Of a stretch of DNA of 64,000 nt, positions 8,351-15,818 are shown in pieces. The stretch's first letter is position 1; every line of letters starts with the position of its first letter. The notes under the pieces are model-generated. The model made no database searches. It saw only the letters and a list, made by a program, of their open reading frames with translations, and had not been told where the DNA came from. The stretch is from JAJPKK01 sp963702755 (GTDB taxonomy: Bacteria; Pseudomonadota; Alphaproteobacteria; Rhizobiales; Xanthobacteraceae). Position numbers and translations under genes: made by a program. The stretch covers positions 186,001-250,000 of the forward strand of contig CAVPDZ010000010.1 of the NCBI GenBank assembly GCA_963702755.1. Direction: 5' to 3'.

Positions 8351-10009
8351 ATGAAGAGGATGCTGCTGCTCACGACGTTGATCAGCCTTTGGCCGGCGAC
8401 GGGTTTTGCGCAAACGACGCAGGACCTCGTCAACGACGGCAAGAACACCGACAACGTGCTGACCGAGAGCATGGGCTATGCGCGCCGCAGCTTCAGCCCG
8501 CTCAAGGAGATCAACAAGGCGAACGTCAAGCGCCTGGTGCCGGTCTGGAGCACCAGCCTGATGAACACCGACGGCGAGCTGTCGGCACCCGCCGTCTACA
8601 ACGGCGTCATCTACGTCATCAACGGCAACTACACCTTTGCGATCGACGTCGAGACCGGCCAGCAGATCTGGCGCACGCCGGTCGAGATCGAGCCCGACGT
8701 GAAGCGCCGGCCGATCACCCGCGGCGCGCCGGTGCTCTACAACGGCAAGCTCTTCCGCGTCACGATCGACAATCACGTCGTCGCCCTCGACATGAAGACC
8801 GGCAAGCAGATCTGGAAGGAGAAGTTCGCCGAGGCGAAGGAGGGCTACTACGCGACCGGCGGCCCGATCATCGCCAACGGCGTGCTGATCTCCGGCATGG
8901 CCGGCGGCGAATCGACGACGCGCGGCTTCCTCGACGGCTGGGACCCCGAGACCGGCAAGAAGCTGTGGCGCCGCTACACCATCCCGGCTCCCGGCGAGCC
9001 CGGCCACGAGACCTGGCCCGCCGACAGCGACGCCTGGACGCGCGGCGGCGGCCCGACCTGGCGCTCCGGCTCCTACGACCCCGACCTCGATCTCGTCTAC
9101 TGGGGCACCGGCAATGCCGAGCCCTACGATCCGCGGCCGCGCGCGGCGATGGACAGCCTCTACACCGCGAGCGTGCTGGCGCTGCGGCCGAAGACCGGCG
9201 AGATCGCCTGCTTCTACCAGTACACGCCGAACGACGTGTACGACGTCGACGGCACCGACGAGAACGTGCTCGCGGACATCCCGATCAACGGCCAGGTCCG
9301 CAAGGTGATGATCCAGGCCAACAAGAACGGCTTCATGTACGTGCTCGATCGCACCAACTGCAAACCGATCGCGGCGCCGGCTTATGTGAAGGTCAACTGG
9401 GCAAGCCACATCGATCTCGCCACCGGCCGGCCGGTGCTGACCGACGTCTACAAGCGCTTCCTCGCCGGCGACGAGGTGGAGGTCTGGCCGTCGCGCGGCA
9501 CCAATGCGGTGGCGATCGCGTTCAACCCGAACAGCGGCCTCGTCTACGCCAACACCTGGAACATCCCGCGCATCCAGAAGCTCGCGCAACCGAAGCCCGT
9601 GATGCTCGGCGGCGAGACGACCGGCGTCGTCGCGCGCCTGCCGCGGGTGAGCCCCGGCGACGTGGTCGGCAGCTTCATCGCCATCAACCCGCTCACCGGC
9701 GAGAAGAAGTGGGAGACGCCGCTTCCCGACCTGCCGAGCGCCGCCGGCATGCTCGCGACCGACGGCGGCCTCGTCTTCACCGGCAAGCTCACCGGCGAGT
9801 TCCTCGCGCTCGATGCCGACACCGGCAAGACGCTGTGGCAGTTCAAGGTGTCCTCGAGCGTCAACTCGACGGCGATCACCTACACCCACAAGGGCCGCCA
9901 ATACGTCAGCGTCGAGTCAGGCCTCGGCGGCGCCGTCGCCCCGCGCTACGCCGCCTCCAAGGTCCCCGCCGGCGGCTCGCTCTGGACCTTCGCCTTGCCG
10001 GCGGAGTGA
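8351..10009 (+). CDS. PQQ-dependent alcohol dehydrogenase, lanthanide-type metal site
   Basis: 552-residue quinoprotein with signal peptide MKRMLLLTTLISLWPATGFAQ. It has repeated tryptophan-docking W-motifs of an eight-bladed propeller (TGQQIWRT, TGKQIWKE, TGKTLWQF). The metal site reads HETW (Glu), WGTGN (Asn), and YDVDG, where the first Asp is catalytic and the second is the extra Asp seen in XoxF and ExaF/PedH enzymes in place of Ala or Ser. This predicts lanthanide rather than calcium. It oxidises an alcohol or aldehyde in the periplasm and passes electrons to cytochrome c. The vicinal Cys-Cys ring of methanol dehydrogenases is absent, so methanol is not assured. A GGGAGGA site precedes the ATG. 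Intact. Confidence 0.88.
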   Translation: MKRMLLLTTLISLWPATGFAQTTQDLVNDGKNTDNVLTESMGYARRSFSPLKEINKANVKRLVPVWSTSLMNTDGELSAPAVYNGVIYVINGNYTFAIDVETGQQIWRTPVEIEPDVKRRPITRGAPVLYNGKLFRVTIDNHVVALDMKTGKQIWKEKFAEAKEGYYATGGPIIANGVLISGMAGGESTTRGFLDGWDPETGKKLWRRYTIPAPGEPGHETWPADSDAWTRGGGPTWRSGSYDPDLDLVYWGTGNAEPYDPRPRAAMDSLYTASVLALRPKTGEIACFYQYTPNDVYDVDGTDENVLADIPINGQVRKVMIQANKNGFMYVLDRTNCKPIAAPAYVKVNWASHIDLATGRPVLTDVYKRFLAGDEVEVWPSRGTNAVAIAFNPNSGLVYANTWNIPRIQKLAQPKPVMLGGETTGVVARLPRVSPGDVVGSFIAINPLTGEKKWETPLPDLPSAAGMLATDGGLVFTGKLTGEFLALDADTGKTLWQFKVSSSVNSTAITYTHKGRQYVSVESGLGGAVAPRYAASKVPAGGSLWTFALPAE

Positions 10010-10019
10010 GGGAGCTTTC

Positions 10020-10135
10020 TTCTCCCTCCCCCCTTGCGGGGGAGGGCCGGGGTGGGGGGTCGTGAGGTTATGGCGCGGAAGTGCCAAATCTCCCGACCCC
10101 CACCCCCGACCCCTCCCCACAAGGGGGAGGGGAGC
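10020..10135. repeat. GC-rich palindromic intergenic repeat
   Basis: Two G/C-tract arms, CTCCCTCCCCCCTTGCGGGG on the left and CCTCCCCACAAGGGGGAGGG on the right, flank about 45 bases and can fold into a long hairpin. The same family recurs at 30919-31022. It lies after the PQQ dehydrogenase stop and may act as a transcription end or mRNA stabiliser. Confidence 0.7.
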
Positions 10136-10181
10136 AGAAGCGCGACCCAGGTGGGAGAAAGCGCGCAGCTCCGGCCAGCCC

Positions 10182-10299
10182 GTAGCCCGGATGAAGCGCG
10201 GACCACGTCCGCGCGAAATCCGGGGCAGGCCTCTCCCCGCGTCGCACCGCCGCCCCGGATTGCGCTCCGCGCTCGCGCGCTCCGCTCCATCCGGGCTAC
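10182..10299. repeat. GTAGCCCGGAT...ATCCGGGCTAC inverted repeat element
   Basis: The element begins GTAGCCCGGATGAAGCGCGG and ends CCGCTCCATCCGGGCTAC, giving complementary termini, with an internal AATCCGGGG / CCCCGGATT pair. Elements of this form are common in Bradyrhizobium-like intergenic regions. Confidence 0.7.
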
Positions 10300-10615
10300 G
10301 AAAACTGAGATCGCGGCAGCCGCCGTGGCCGAACGCGCCGGCGTCGGGGCGACGATCGAGACAAGGCTTTACTGCGCAAGAACGTTGCGCGCCAAAAACC
10401 CTCGGTTTTTCCCTGAGAACAGGGAAAATATCAGGGAAACCCAAAAATCGCCCTTCGCCCGACGCATGGCGCGGCGATTTCGATAATCGTGCCCGAGACA
10501 TGAGCCGAGCGGGAGCTGCGATGCGGCGGCAGGAAACAGCGAATGTGAGGGAAGTCGTTCTGGCGATCCATTGAAACATTCTTTCAAGCATTCGGCGCAG
10601 TTTGGATGACTATAC

Positions 10616-10633
10616 TATAGGACTATTCCTATA
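10616..10633. promoter_or_regulatory. short palindrome in AT-rich leader
   Basis: TATAGGA and TCCTATA are perfect 7-bp arms around CTAT, in the AT-rich stretch 10590-10749 that leads into the AlbA_2 gene. The base composition changes sharply here from the GC-rich repeats to the left. It may be an operator; no promoter is certain. Nothing else is seen in the stretch. Confidence 0.35.
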
Positions 10634-10749
10634 AAGTCAAGGGCGCGGTCAATCGACTATTTCCGCCCTAAAACCAAGCTCTGAAGACTTTCCGCACTAA
10701 TGTCGTATAAATTCAGTGCAGAATTGCGGACCGACGCAGATAGAGCTCG

Positions 10750-12154
10750 ATGATTGAAAAATCAGTCATTGATAGGCTTGTTGGAAGTCCTTCCGAAAGC
10801 CTAAACGTCGAAGTCAAGCGGTGGATTCGATCCGACCCGGATCGATGGCATTGAGAAGATTGCCAAAGGTACGCTTGCTCTCCGCAACAGGAACGGAGGT
10901 TTTTTTGGTCGTTGGCTTTGATGACAAGGCCCTTGTTCCCGATATTTCGAACGAGCCAATCAAACGCTAAAGAACTTTTCCATGTCGATGTGATCCAAGC
11001 GATTGTCTCAAAACACGCCTTTGATCCATTCGAGATCGAAGTCTGTGTTGGGGCGAACGCGATGGCAGGCAATATCCCATTATCGCGGTGCCATCCGGCC
11101 TTAAGTTTCCAGTTGAAGCAAAGCGCGATCTGAAGGATGGTTCTCGAACAGCCATCAGAATTGCACAGTATACGTCCGCTCACTTAATTCGAACGGAACC
11201 GTGAGTACGACGGAAGCCATGCCACGCGATTGGGCCGACATTACAGAGATTTGCTTGGATAATCGTGAAGCAGATGTAGGCCGGTTCATTCGGCGGCATC
11301 TTGCCGGTCCCGATGTCACCTCACTAAGAAGCCTCCTGGGACACCACCCGCAGACTCCCGACTCCTTTGCGATCGGGCGATTAAACTTATCGACAATGGC
11401 GAGGCGCGATTTCACGAAGCGATCAAGGAGCGGACGCTTTCCTCCGATGAAAAGGAGCTGCTCAAACATGGATTTTGGAGCATTGGCTTCGTGATCGATC
11501 CGCCCCGATTAGCAGCAGTGGCTGATCAGGAGTTTATTGCGAAAATCAGGTTCGAGAATCCGAACTATACCGGCTGGCCTATGTGGCTAAGACGCTCGAT
11601 TTATGAGCAATACCGGAAAGTCGGCCAAAGGTCGTGAGGAATGCATTCGAGTACCTAATCGTATCGATATCACCCGATTTTTCGAACCATATCGATTTTG
11701 CTAGACTCGATCCTAGGGGCGAGTTCTTTCTGCATCGCCTTTTGCAGGATGACGCCGTTCCACGCCGGATCAGGCCCGGACAAGTTATCGATCCGATGCT
11801 AATGATCCTACGCGTCGCTGAGGCGATGGGCGTGGGTATTGCCTTTGCTAAGGCGCTGGGCTGCGTTCCCGACCAGACGACGCTAGGCTTTGCTTTCCGC
11901 TGAGCAAACTCAACGGCCGTCGGCTGACCGCGTGGGCTAACCCATATTCCGACCTCCGGGAGGGCGGGATTGCTCACGACGAGACCATCGAGCGCTGCGT
12001 TCAGTTCTCTCTGGATACTCCGTTGTCGGCTGTCGCGCAGTTTGTAGACGAGGCCACCAAACAATTGTTCGCCGCGTTTGAGGGCACGACAATTCCGCGC
12101 CGGACAATCGAGGATTTGGTTAAGCGCCTATCTGAGCGCAGACTGCTGGGCTAA
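10750..12154 (+). pseudogene. AlbA_2 (Schlafen-type) DNA-binding domain protein, frame broken
   Basis: About 465 codons in at least six frame pieces. The N-terminal part, SPSESLNVEVKRWI, then IEKIAKGTLALRNRNGGFF and VVGFDDKALVPD, matches the AlbA_2/divergent AAA-4 putative nucleic-acid binding domain. The middle reads ERTLSSDEKELLKHGFWSIG and the end TIPRRTIEDLVKRLSERRLL. Breaks look like single-base changes: an extra C after ATT near 10831, an extra T in a T7 run near 10906, an extra T near 10967, and a missing base near 11082. Composition is lower in GC than the flanks, consistent with acquired DNA. Family members are transcription regulators or defence-linked proteins; the role here is unknown. 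Confidence 0.65.
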
Positions 12155-12213
12155 CGAGCGCAGTCTGGCTAGTTCTTCCAGGGTTGGTCACGCCGGTGCC
12201 AGCCGCTTTACCT

Positions 12214-12471
12214 TCAGCGACGAGCCTTGCTCCTGATCTGCGCGAGGTCGTAGTTCATTTGCATCCGCAGCCACGTGTCGGCCGTACTGCCGAGCGCCTT
12301 CTCAAGCCGCACCGCCATTTCCGGCGAAATGGCGTAACGGCCGGCGATCACATTGTGAAGCTGCTGCCGCGAAATGCCGAGCGCCTTGGCAGCATCGGTC
12401 ACCGAGATGCCAAGCTCCTCCAAATTGTCGCCGATCAGCTCGCCCGGATGCGGCGGGTTCTTCATGTACAT
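12214..12471 (-). CDS. higA: HigA-family antitoxin, XRE helix-turn-helix
   Basis: 85 residues. NPPHPGELIGDNLEELGI is the HigA signature start, and VTDAAKALGISRQQLHNVIAG is the XRE helix-turn-helix (about residues 24-44). It neutralises the HigB-like toxin encoded upstream and should repress the pair's promoter. The gene order toxin-then-antitoxin is that of higBA. It is separated from higB by 169 bases filled by a palindromic repeat, instead of the usual few bases. The ATG is preceded by GTGAGGAGGCC. Confidence 0.88.
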   Translation of the reverse strand: MYMKNPPHPGELIGDNLEELGISVTDAAKALGISRQQLHNVIAGRYAISPEMAVRLEKALGSTADTWLRMQMNYDLAQIRSKARR

Positions 12472-12523
12472 GGCCTCCTCACCTGCCTCATACGAAACTG
12501 CAAAATTCGCGACCCCTTCGCGT

Positions 12524-12616
12524 CGTCATGGCCGGGCTCGTCCCGGCCATCCACGCCTTGCTTGCGGAAATACCGAAGGGAAGACGTGGATGCCCGCGAC
12601 AAGCGCGGGCATGACG
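12524..12616. repeat. palindromic repeat inserted between higB and higA
   Basis: The left arm TCATGGCCGGGCTCGTCCCG (with CCATCCACG after it) and right arm CGTGGATGCCCGCG...GCGGGCATGACGA are imperfectly complementary. The same hairpin family, in short form, occurs at 35838-35868. Its position within a two-gene operon could change the toxin:antitoxin ratio. Confidence 0.75.
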
Positions 12617-12640
12617 AGTTCATGATTTTGTCGCTTGGTA

Positions 12641-12916
12641 TCAGTGGTAGTCCACAAGATCGACATCGTGCGCCCTGCCGTCATCAAACCGAAAAATCAC
12701 GCGCCAGTTCGCGCGCACCGTCACCGCCCAAAAGCCTTTCAGGTCGCCTTTCAGCGCGTGCAGTCCGAAGGTCGGCAGGCGCATGCCGTCGATCGTGTCC
12801 GCGGCATCAAGCGCCGCCAAAATCTGCTTCAGCTTGCGCACATGCTCCGGGTTGACCCCTTTCGCGTTGTCGTCCTCAAACAGCTGTCGCAGCCCCTTGT
12901 GCCGAATGCTCTTCAA
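12641..12916 (-). CDS. higB: HigB/RelE-family toxin
   Basis: 91 residues of the plasmid maintenance killer type, a ribosome-dependent mRNA nuclease. Typical sequence runs are GLRQLFEDDNAKGVNPEHVR near the N-terminus, GMRLPTFGLHALKGDLKGFW in the middle and a C-terminal VTVRANWRVIFRFDDGRAHDVDLVDYH-like core with the Arg and His expected for catalysis. The start is TTG at 12916 with GGGGACGG upstream; a nearby ATG at 12920 is out of frame. A promoter with a palindromic operator lies just upstream. Confidence 0.87.
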   Translation of the reverse strand: MKSIRHKGLRQLFEDDNAKGVNPEHVRKLKQILAALDAADTIDGMRLPTFGLHALKGDLKGFWAVTVRANWRVIFRFDDGRAHDVDLVDYH

Positions 12917-12939
12917 TCATCCGTCCCCACAGGATTAAA

Positions 12940-12973
12940 TATGTAAAGCGATGCTTGACATTTGTCAAGCATC
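12940..12973 (-). promoter_or_regulatory. higBA promoter and palindromic operator
   Basis: Reading the minus strand, TTGACA (12963-12968) and TACATA (12940-12945) are spaced by 17 bases, a good sigma-70 promoter. The perfect inverted repeat GATGCTTGAC-ATTT-GTCAAGCATC (12950-12973) covers the -35 and spacer, and a further half site TTGACAAGC follows at about 12977. This is the expected site for HigA autorepression. Confidence 0.7.
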
Positions 12974-13170
12974 GTTTGACAAGCTCAATCGCCTTCCCTT
13001 CTGTAATTCGGCCCCACGTACTTCCTTCGGCCGCGTCGACGAGCGAGGGGCGAACACCTCTCCCCGCTTGCGAGGAAAGGGAGACGGAGCGCCGCGGTGC
13101 TGCGAACTGCGGTGAACTGCGGGGCGTAGATCTTTGCTACCCCTCAATTCGCCCCTTTGCGCAGTCCCAT

Positions 13171-13578
13171 TTACAGATGCCGTGAAATTCGGCCCATGAT
13201 CTTGGGATGACGCAAGACGCGCCCGAAGCCCTCGATGAAACGGCGGAGCAGCACGTACTGGCGTCGTCCGATCTCGAAGCAATCGGGCTGTGAGGCAAGT
13301 CTGGCGTCGCGCGCGAGCCGATCGAGGGCCTTCGCGTTCGCTTCCTCGTCGGCCCCGAGGTCCGCAAGCGTGATGGCCTGGAACCAGTGGAGATAGGACA
13401 CGCTCACCGGGTCGTCGTTGGGAAGGGCAGTGATCTTCAGGATGGCGTCGCTGTGGCCCTCCACATCCGGTCGGCCGGCGTCCTCGCTGCTGACCCGAAG
13501 CGCCAACATCAGCTTCAGATGTGCTTGCGCAACATAACCGGGATTGGGGAATTTGCCGTGGCCGCGGGCGATGGTCAT
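13171..13578 (-). CDS. hypothetical protein, possibly 5'-disrupted
   Basis: 135 residues from an ATG at 13578; soluble, with alternating Ala/Leu helices (AQAHLKLMLALRV, AITLADLGADEEANAKALDRLARDA) that resemble a TPR or helical-repeat fold, but no family is recognised. The coherent frame continues upstream (QAEADLAAALDAQTSGLKH) to a stop near 13655, and a second open frame from an ATG at 13800 reads well up to a stop near 13643, so a frame break may have cut a longer protein of about 205 residues. Outside these possible pieces nothing is seen in 13579-13882. Confidence 0.45.
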   Translation of the reverse strand: MTIARGHGKFPNPGYVAQAHLKLMLALRVSSEDAGRPDVEGHSDAILKITALPNDDPVSVSYLHWFQAITLADLGADEEANAKALDRLARDARLASQPDCFEIGRRQYVLLRRFIEGFGRVLRHPKIMGRISRHL

Positions 13579-13882
13579 GTGCTTGAGCCCGCTCGTCTGC
13601 GCATCAAGCGCCGCCGCGAGATCAGCCTCGGCCTGGGTCGGCTGCCACTTTCATTGCATACGTTATGGCATCACCCGACGGCTGCAAGAGCGCGGCCGCG
13701 CCCAATTTTGCGCGCGGAGGTGCGAGGATGGGGACTGCGGCACGCGCCATGGCGGCGGGACCGGCGGTATATTTGGCTTGCGAAAAAAATGGAACTTCAT
13801 GCCGGCCAACCCCATCATATTTCAGCCGTTTTCGGTGGATTTGCTCGCTCGAGGGGAAGCTGAAGGAGGCCTACCGCAATCT

Positions 13883-14350
13883 ATGGGGGACAATATGGCC
13901 GACGCTAATCTTCCGAAGTGGCCGCCGTTGATAGCGGCCTTAGAACGGCATCCGGGACCTGACGATTTTCGGCCGGGAGCATCAGCCCGCGCGAGAGCCG
14001 CCTTGCGCGAGGAGGCCGCAAGCTCAGCAATGAAAGAAATGGATTTGCCGGGTGATTTACCAGGGGATTTGCCAGGTGATTTACCAGGTGATTTGCCAAC
14101 TGAGCAGAAGGACGAGACGAAGGTGGGGACAGCAGTCAACTTACGGAAGCTCCAGGAACAGCTCTTGCGCAAGCCGCTTGATGACATCGCGATGCTCATT
14201 CATGGTCTCACTTATGGAGAGATGATTGAGCTGTCCGAAGCAATTTGGAAGGCTCAGCCGGAGGGAACGGCCATCACGGCGGAAAATCTGCCGGCCCTGC
14301 TGCACCGCTGGTCGAAATCGCGTCCCGCTCCGGAACTTCGCTCTGCCTAG
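13883..14350 (+). CDS. hypothetical protein with (LPGD)n repeat
   Basis: 155 residues, soluble, no signal peptide. Residues about 53-73 contain four exact LPGD repeats (DLPGDLPGDLPGDLPGDLP), from a 12-bp tandem repeat at 14043-14100 that likely forms a flexible, length-variable linker. After it, LQEQLLRKPLDDIAMLIHGLTYGEMIELSEAIW is a compact predicted helical domain. A second possible start is ATG 13895 after GGGGGA. It converges with the ParA gene, 11 bases apart. Small partner proteins next to solo ParA genes are common in alphaproteobacteria; a role with this ParA is possible but unproven. Confidence 0.65.
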   Translation: MGDNMADANLPKWPPLIAALERHPGPDDFRPGASARARAALREEAASSAMKEMDLPGDLPGDLPGDLPGDLPTEQKDETKVGTAVNLRKLQEQLLRKPLDDIAMLIHGLTYGEMIELSEAIWKAQPEGTAITAENLPALLHRWSKSRPAPELRSA

Positions 14351-14361
14351 GGCCTGCCGCC

Positions 14362-15153
14362 CTAGCCGGAACGGCGCTCGCGATCGAATTGGCGAAATCC
14401 GAGGCTCATTTCGGCGGCGCGCTCGCCCTCGTGGTGGCCGAGCGTGAGCGCGGCGAGCTGCACCTTGAGCACGGCCTGATTCATTCGATTGAATTTCGGC
14501 TTCGATCGCTCGGCCGCCGACGATGGCGGGCTCAGCCCGACGTGTTCGCAGAGCCAGCTGAACAAGCCAGCGACTTCCTCGCTCGCTTTGCATTCGGCGT
14601 CGCGTTCGAGCGTCGGCATGTCGTCGGCGCCGAGATCGGCAAACGCTGCGCGCTCCATCCACAACACCGGGGCAACCGCAAAGCCACGCTTGCCAAGCCG
14701 GTCGAGCGTCGTAGCGGCGAGATGCTGGCGGTTGGTCGGCACGGAGTTGACGAGCACGGCGCCCGGCCGCCCCAGATACTCGACCATCTCCAGGGTGGTC
14801 TGGATCGCTTCCACATCGAAGCCGCCGGGCCTCGTCGGAATGAGAACGAAGTCGGCGATCTTCGCGGCCTGCAAGGCGGTGTCCTCGGCGCTCGGCGGCG
14901 TGTCGATGATGGCAAGATCGGCGCCGTTGGCGCGCGCCGTCTCCAACATCAGGGCGAGGCGCGATGCGCGGGCGCCGACGACGCAAGGGCCGTCGGCTGC
15001 GCGCCGCTCTCCCCATTTCGCCGCGGTGCCCTGCGGATCAAGGTCGACGATGACCGTGACAAGGCCGGCCCGGTGCGCCGCAAATCCGATCTGGATCGCC
15101 GCGGTGGTCTTGCCGACGCCTCCCTTCTGGCTGACAACGGCAACTGTTTTCAT
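14362..15153 (-). CDS. ParA-family (MinD/ParA) ATPase
   Basis: 263 residues. QKGGVGKTT (about 9-17) is the deviant Walker A, IIDTPPS the Walker B region, and VDLDPQGTAAKW the switch segment. Without a ParB gene beside it, it is more likely a solo positioning ATPase (plasmid-like partition, chemoreceptor or carboxysome-type) than the chromosomal ParA. The C-terminal 55 residues after LSPPSSAAERS are basic and specific to this protein. Convergent with the LPGD-repeat gene. The upstream 245 bases to 15398 hold no gene. Confidence 0.8.
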   Translation of the reverse strand: MKTVAVVSQKGGVGKTTAAIQIGFAAHRAGLVTVIVDLDPQGTAAKWGERRAADGPCVVGARASRLALMLETARANGADLAIIDTPPSAEDTALQAAKIADFVLIPTRPGGFDVEAIQTTLEMVEYLGRPGAVLVNSVPTNRQHLAATTLDRLGKRGFAVAPVLWMERAAFADLGADDMPTLERDAECKASEEVAGLFSWLCEHVGLSPPSSAAERSKPKFNRMNQAVLKVQLAALTLGHHEGERAAEMSLGFRQFDRERRSG

Positions 15154-15398
15154 GGACTCCCCCTCACGAAGCCGAGCGAATCTCTACCGCGCTCGCGGTA
15201 GCCGCTCAATCTGCGACATCGGTCGCGGGGCAGATGGCCTGTGGACGGCCCGCGGAGACTGTATCGGGGCACCGAGCTTCCCGAGGCGAACGCTGCGGCA
15301 GCAACAATGTTTCTCGCTTGGCGGACATTCCATCGTGCCCACGGATGTCCAAGTTGGGTGCAAACAGCATGGCCGTCACTGCAATGTGAGAGAAGCCA

Positions 15399-15782
15399 AT
15401 GAATGACGAGCGCAACATTCGAGCGGCTTTGGATCGCCACTGGGCGGCCTCGGACGCAAATGACTTCGAGGCGGAGCACGAGATTTACCACGACGATGCC
15501 GTGCTCGAATATCCGCAGTCCGGCGAGCGGATCCGCGGTCGGCGCAATATTCAAGCCTCGCGTTTTGCGCAGCCGAACAAGAAGCGCTTTACGGTGCGCC
15601 GCATACTCGGTTCCGCCGACCTTTGGGTCACTGAATTCACTCTCACCTACGACGGCGTGCCGTCTTACACGGTGAGCATCATGGAGTTCAGGGACGGCAA
15701 GGTTGCCCGCGAGACCCAGTACTTCGGCGATCCGTTCGAGCCGGGCGCATCGCGCGCTCAATGGGTCGAGCGAATGCGCTGA
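15399..15782 (+). CDS. SnoaL-like/NTF2-fold protein
   Basis: 127 residues. The pattern ALDRHWAASDANDFEAEHEI, then YHDDAVLEYPQSGERIRGR and a late GKVARETQYFGDPFE is typical of SnoaL-like polyketide cyclase/nuclear transport factor 2 folds, many with a ligand pocket but unassigned function. Cytoplasmic; no signal peptide. GAGAGAAG lies 6-13 bases before the ATG. Intact and isolated between ParA and the acyl-CoA dehydrogenase, which converges with it. Confidence 0.75.
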   Translation: MNDERNIRAALDRHWAASDANDFEAEHEIYHDDAVLEYPQSGERIRGRRNIQASRFAQPNKKRFTVRRILGSADLWVTEFTLTYDGVPSYTVSIMEFRDGKVARETQYFGDPFEPGASRAQWVERMR

Positions 15783-15818
15783 AATGCTCTGCCGCGTTCG
15801 GCTCGCATGCTTGGAGAC

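Noticed and set aside
10020..10299. CRISPR array
   Set aside because: The repeats are single palindromic elements with no regular spacer series and no cas genes.
14362..15153. Chromosomal ParAB partition locus
   Set aside because: No ParB gene or parS site was seen, and the ParA is not beside gidAB or other origin genes.
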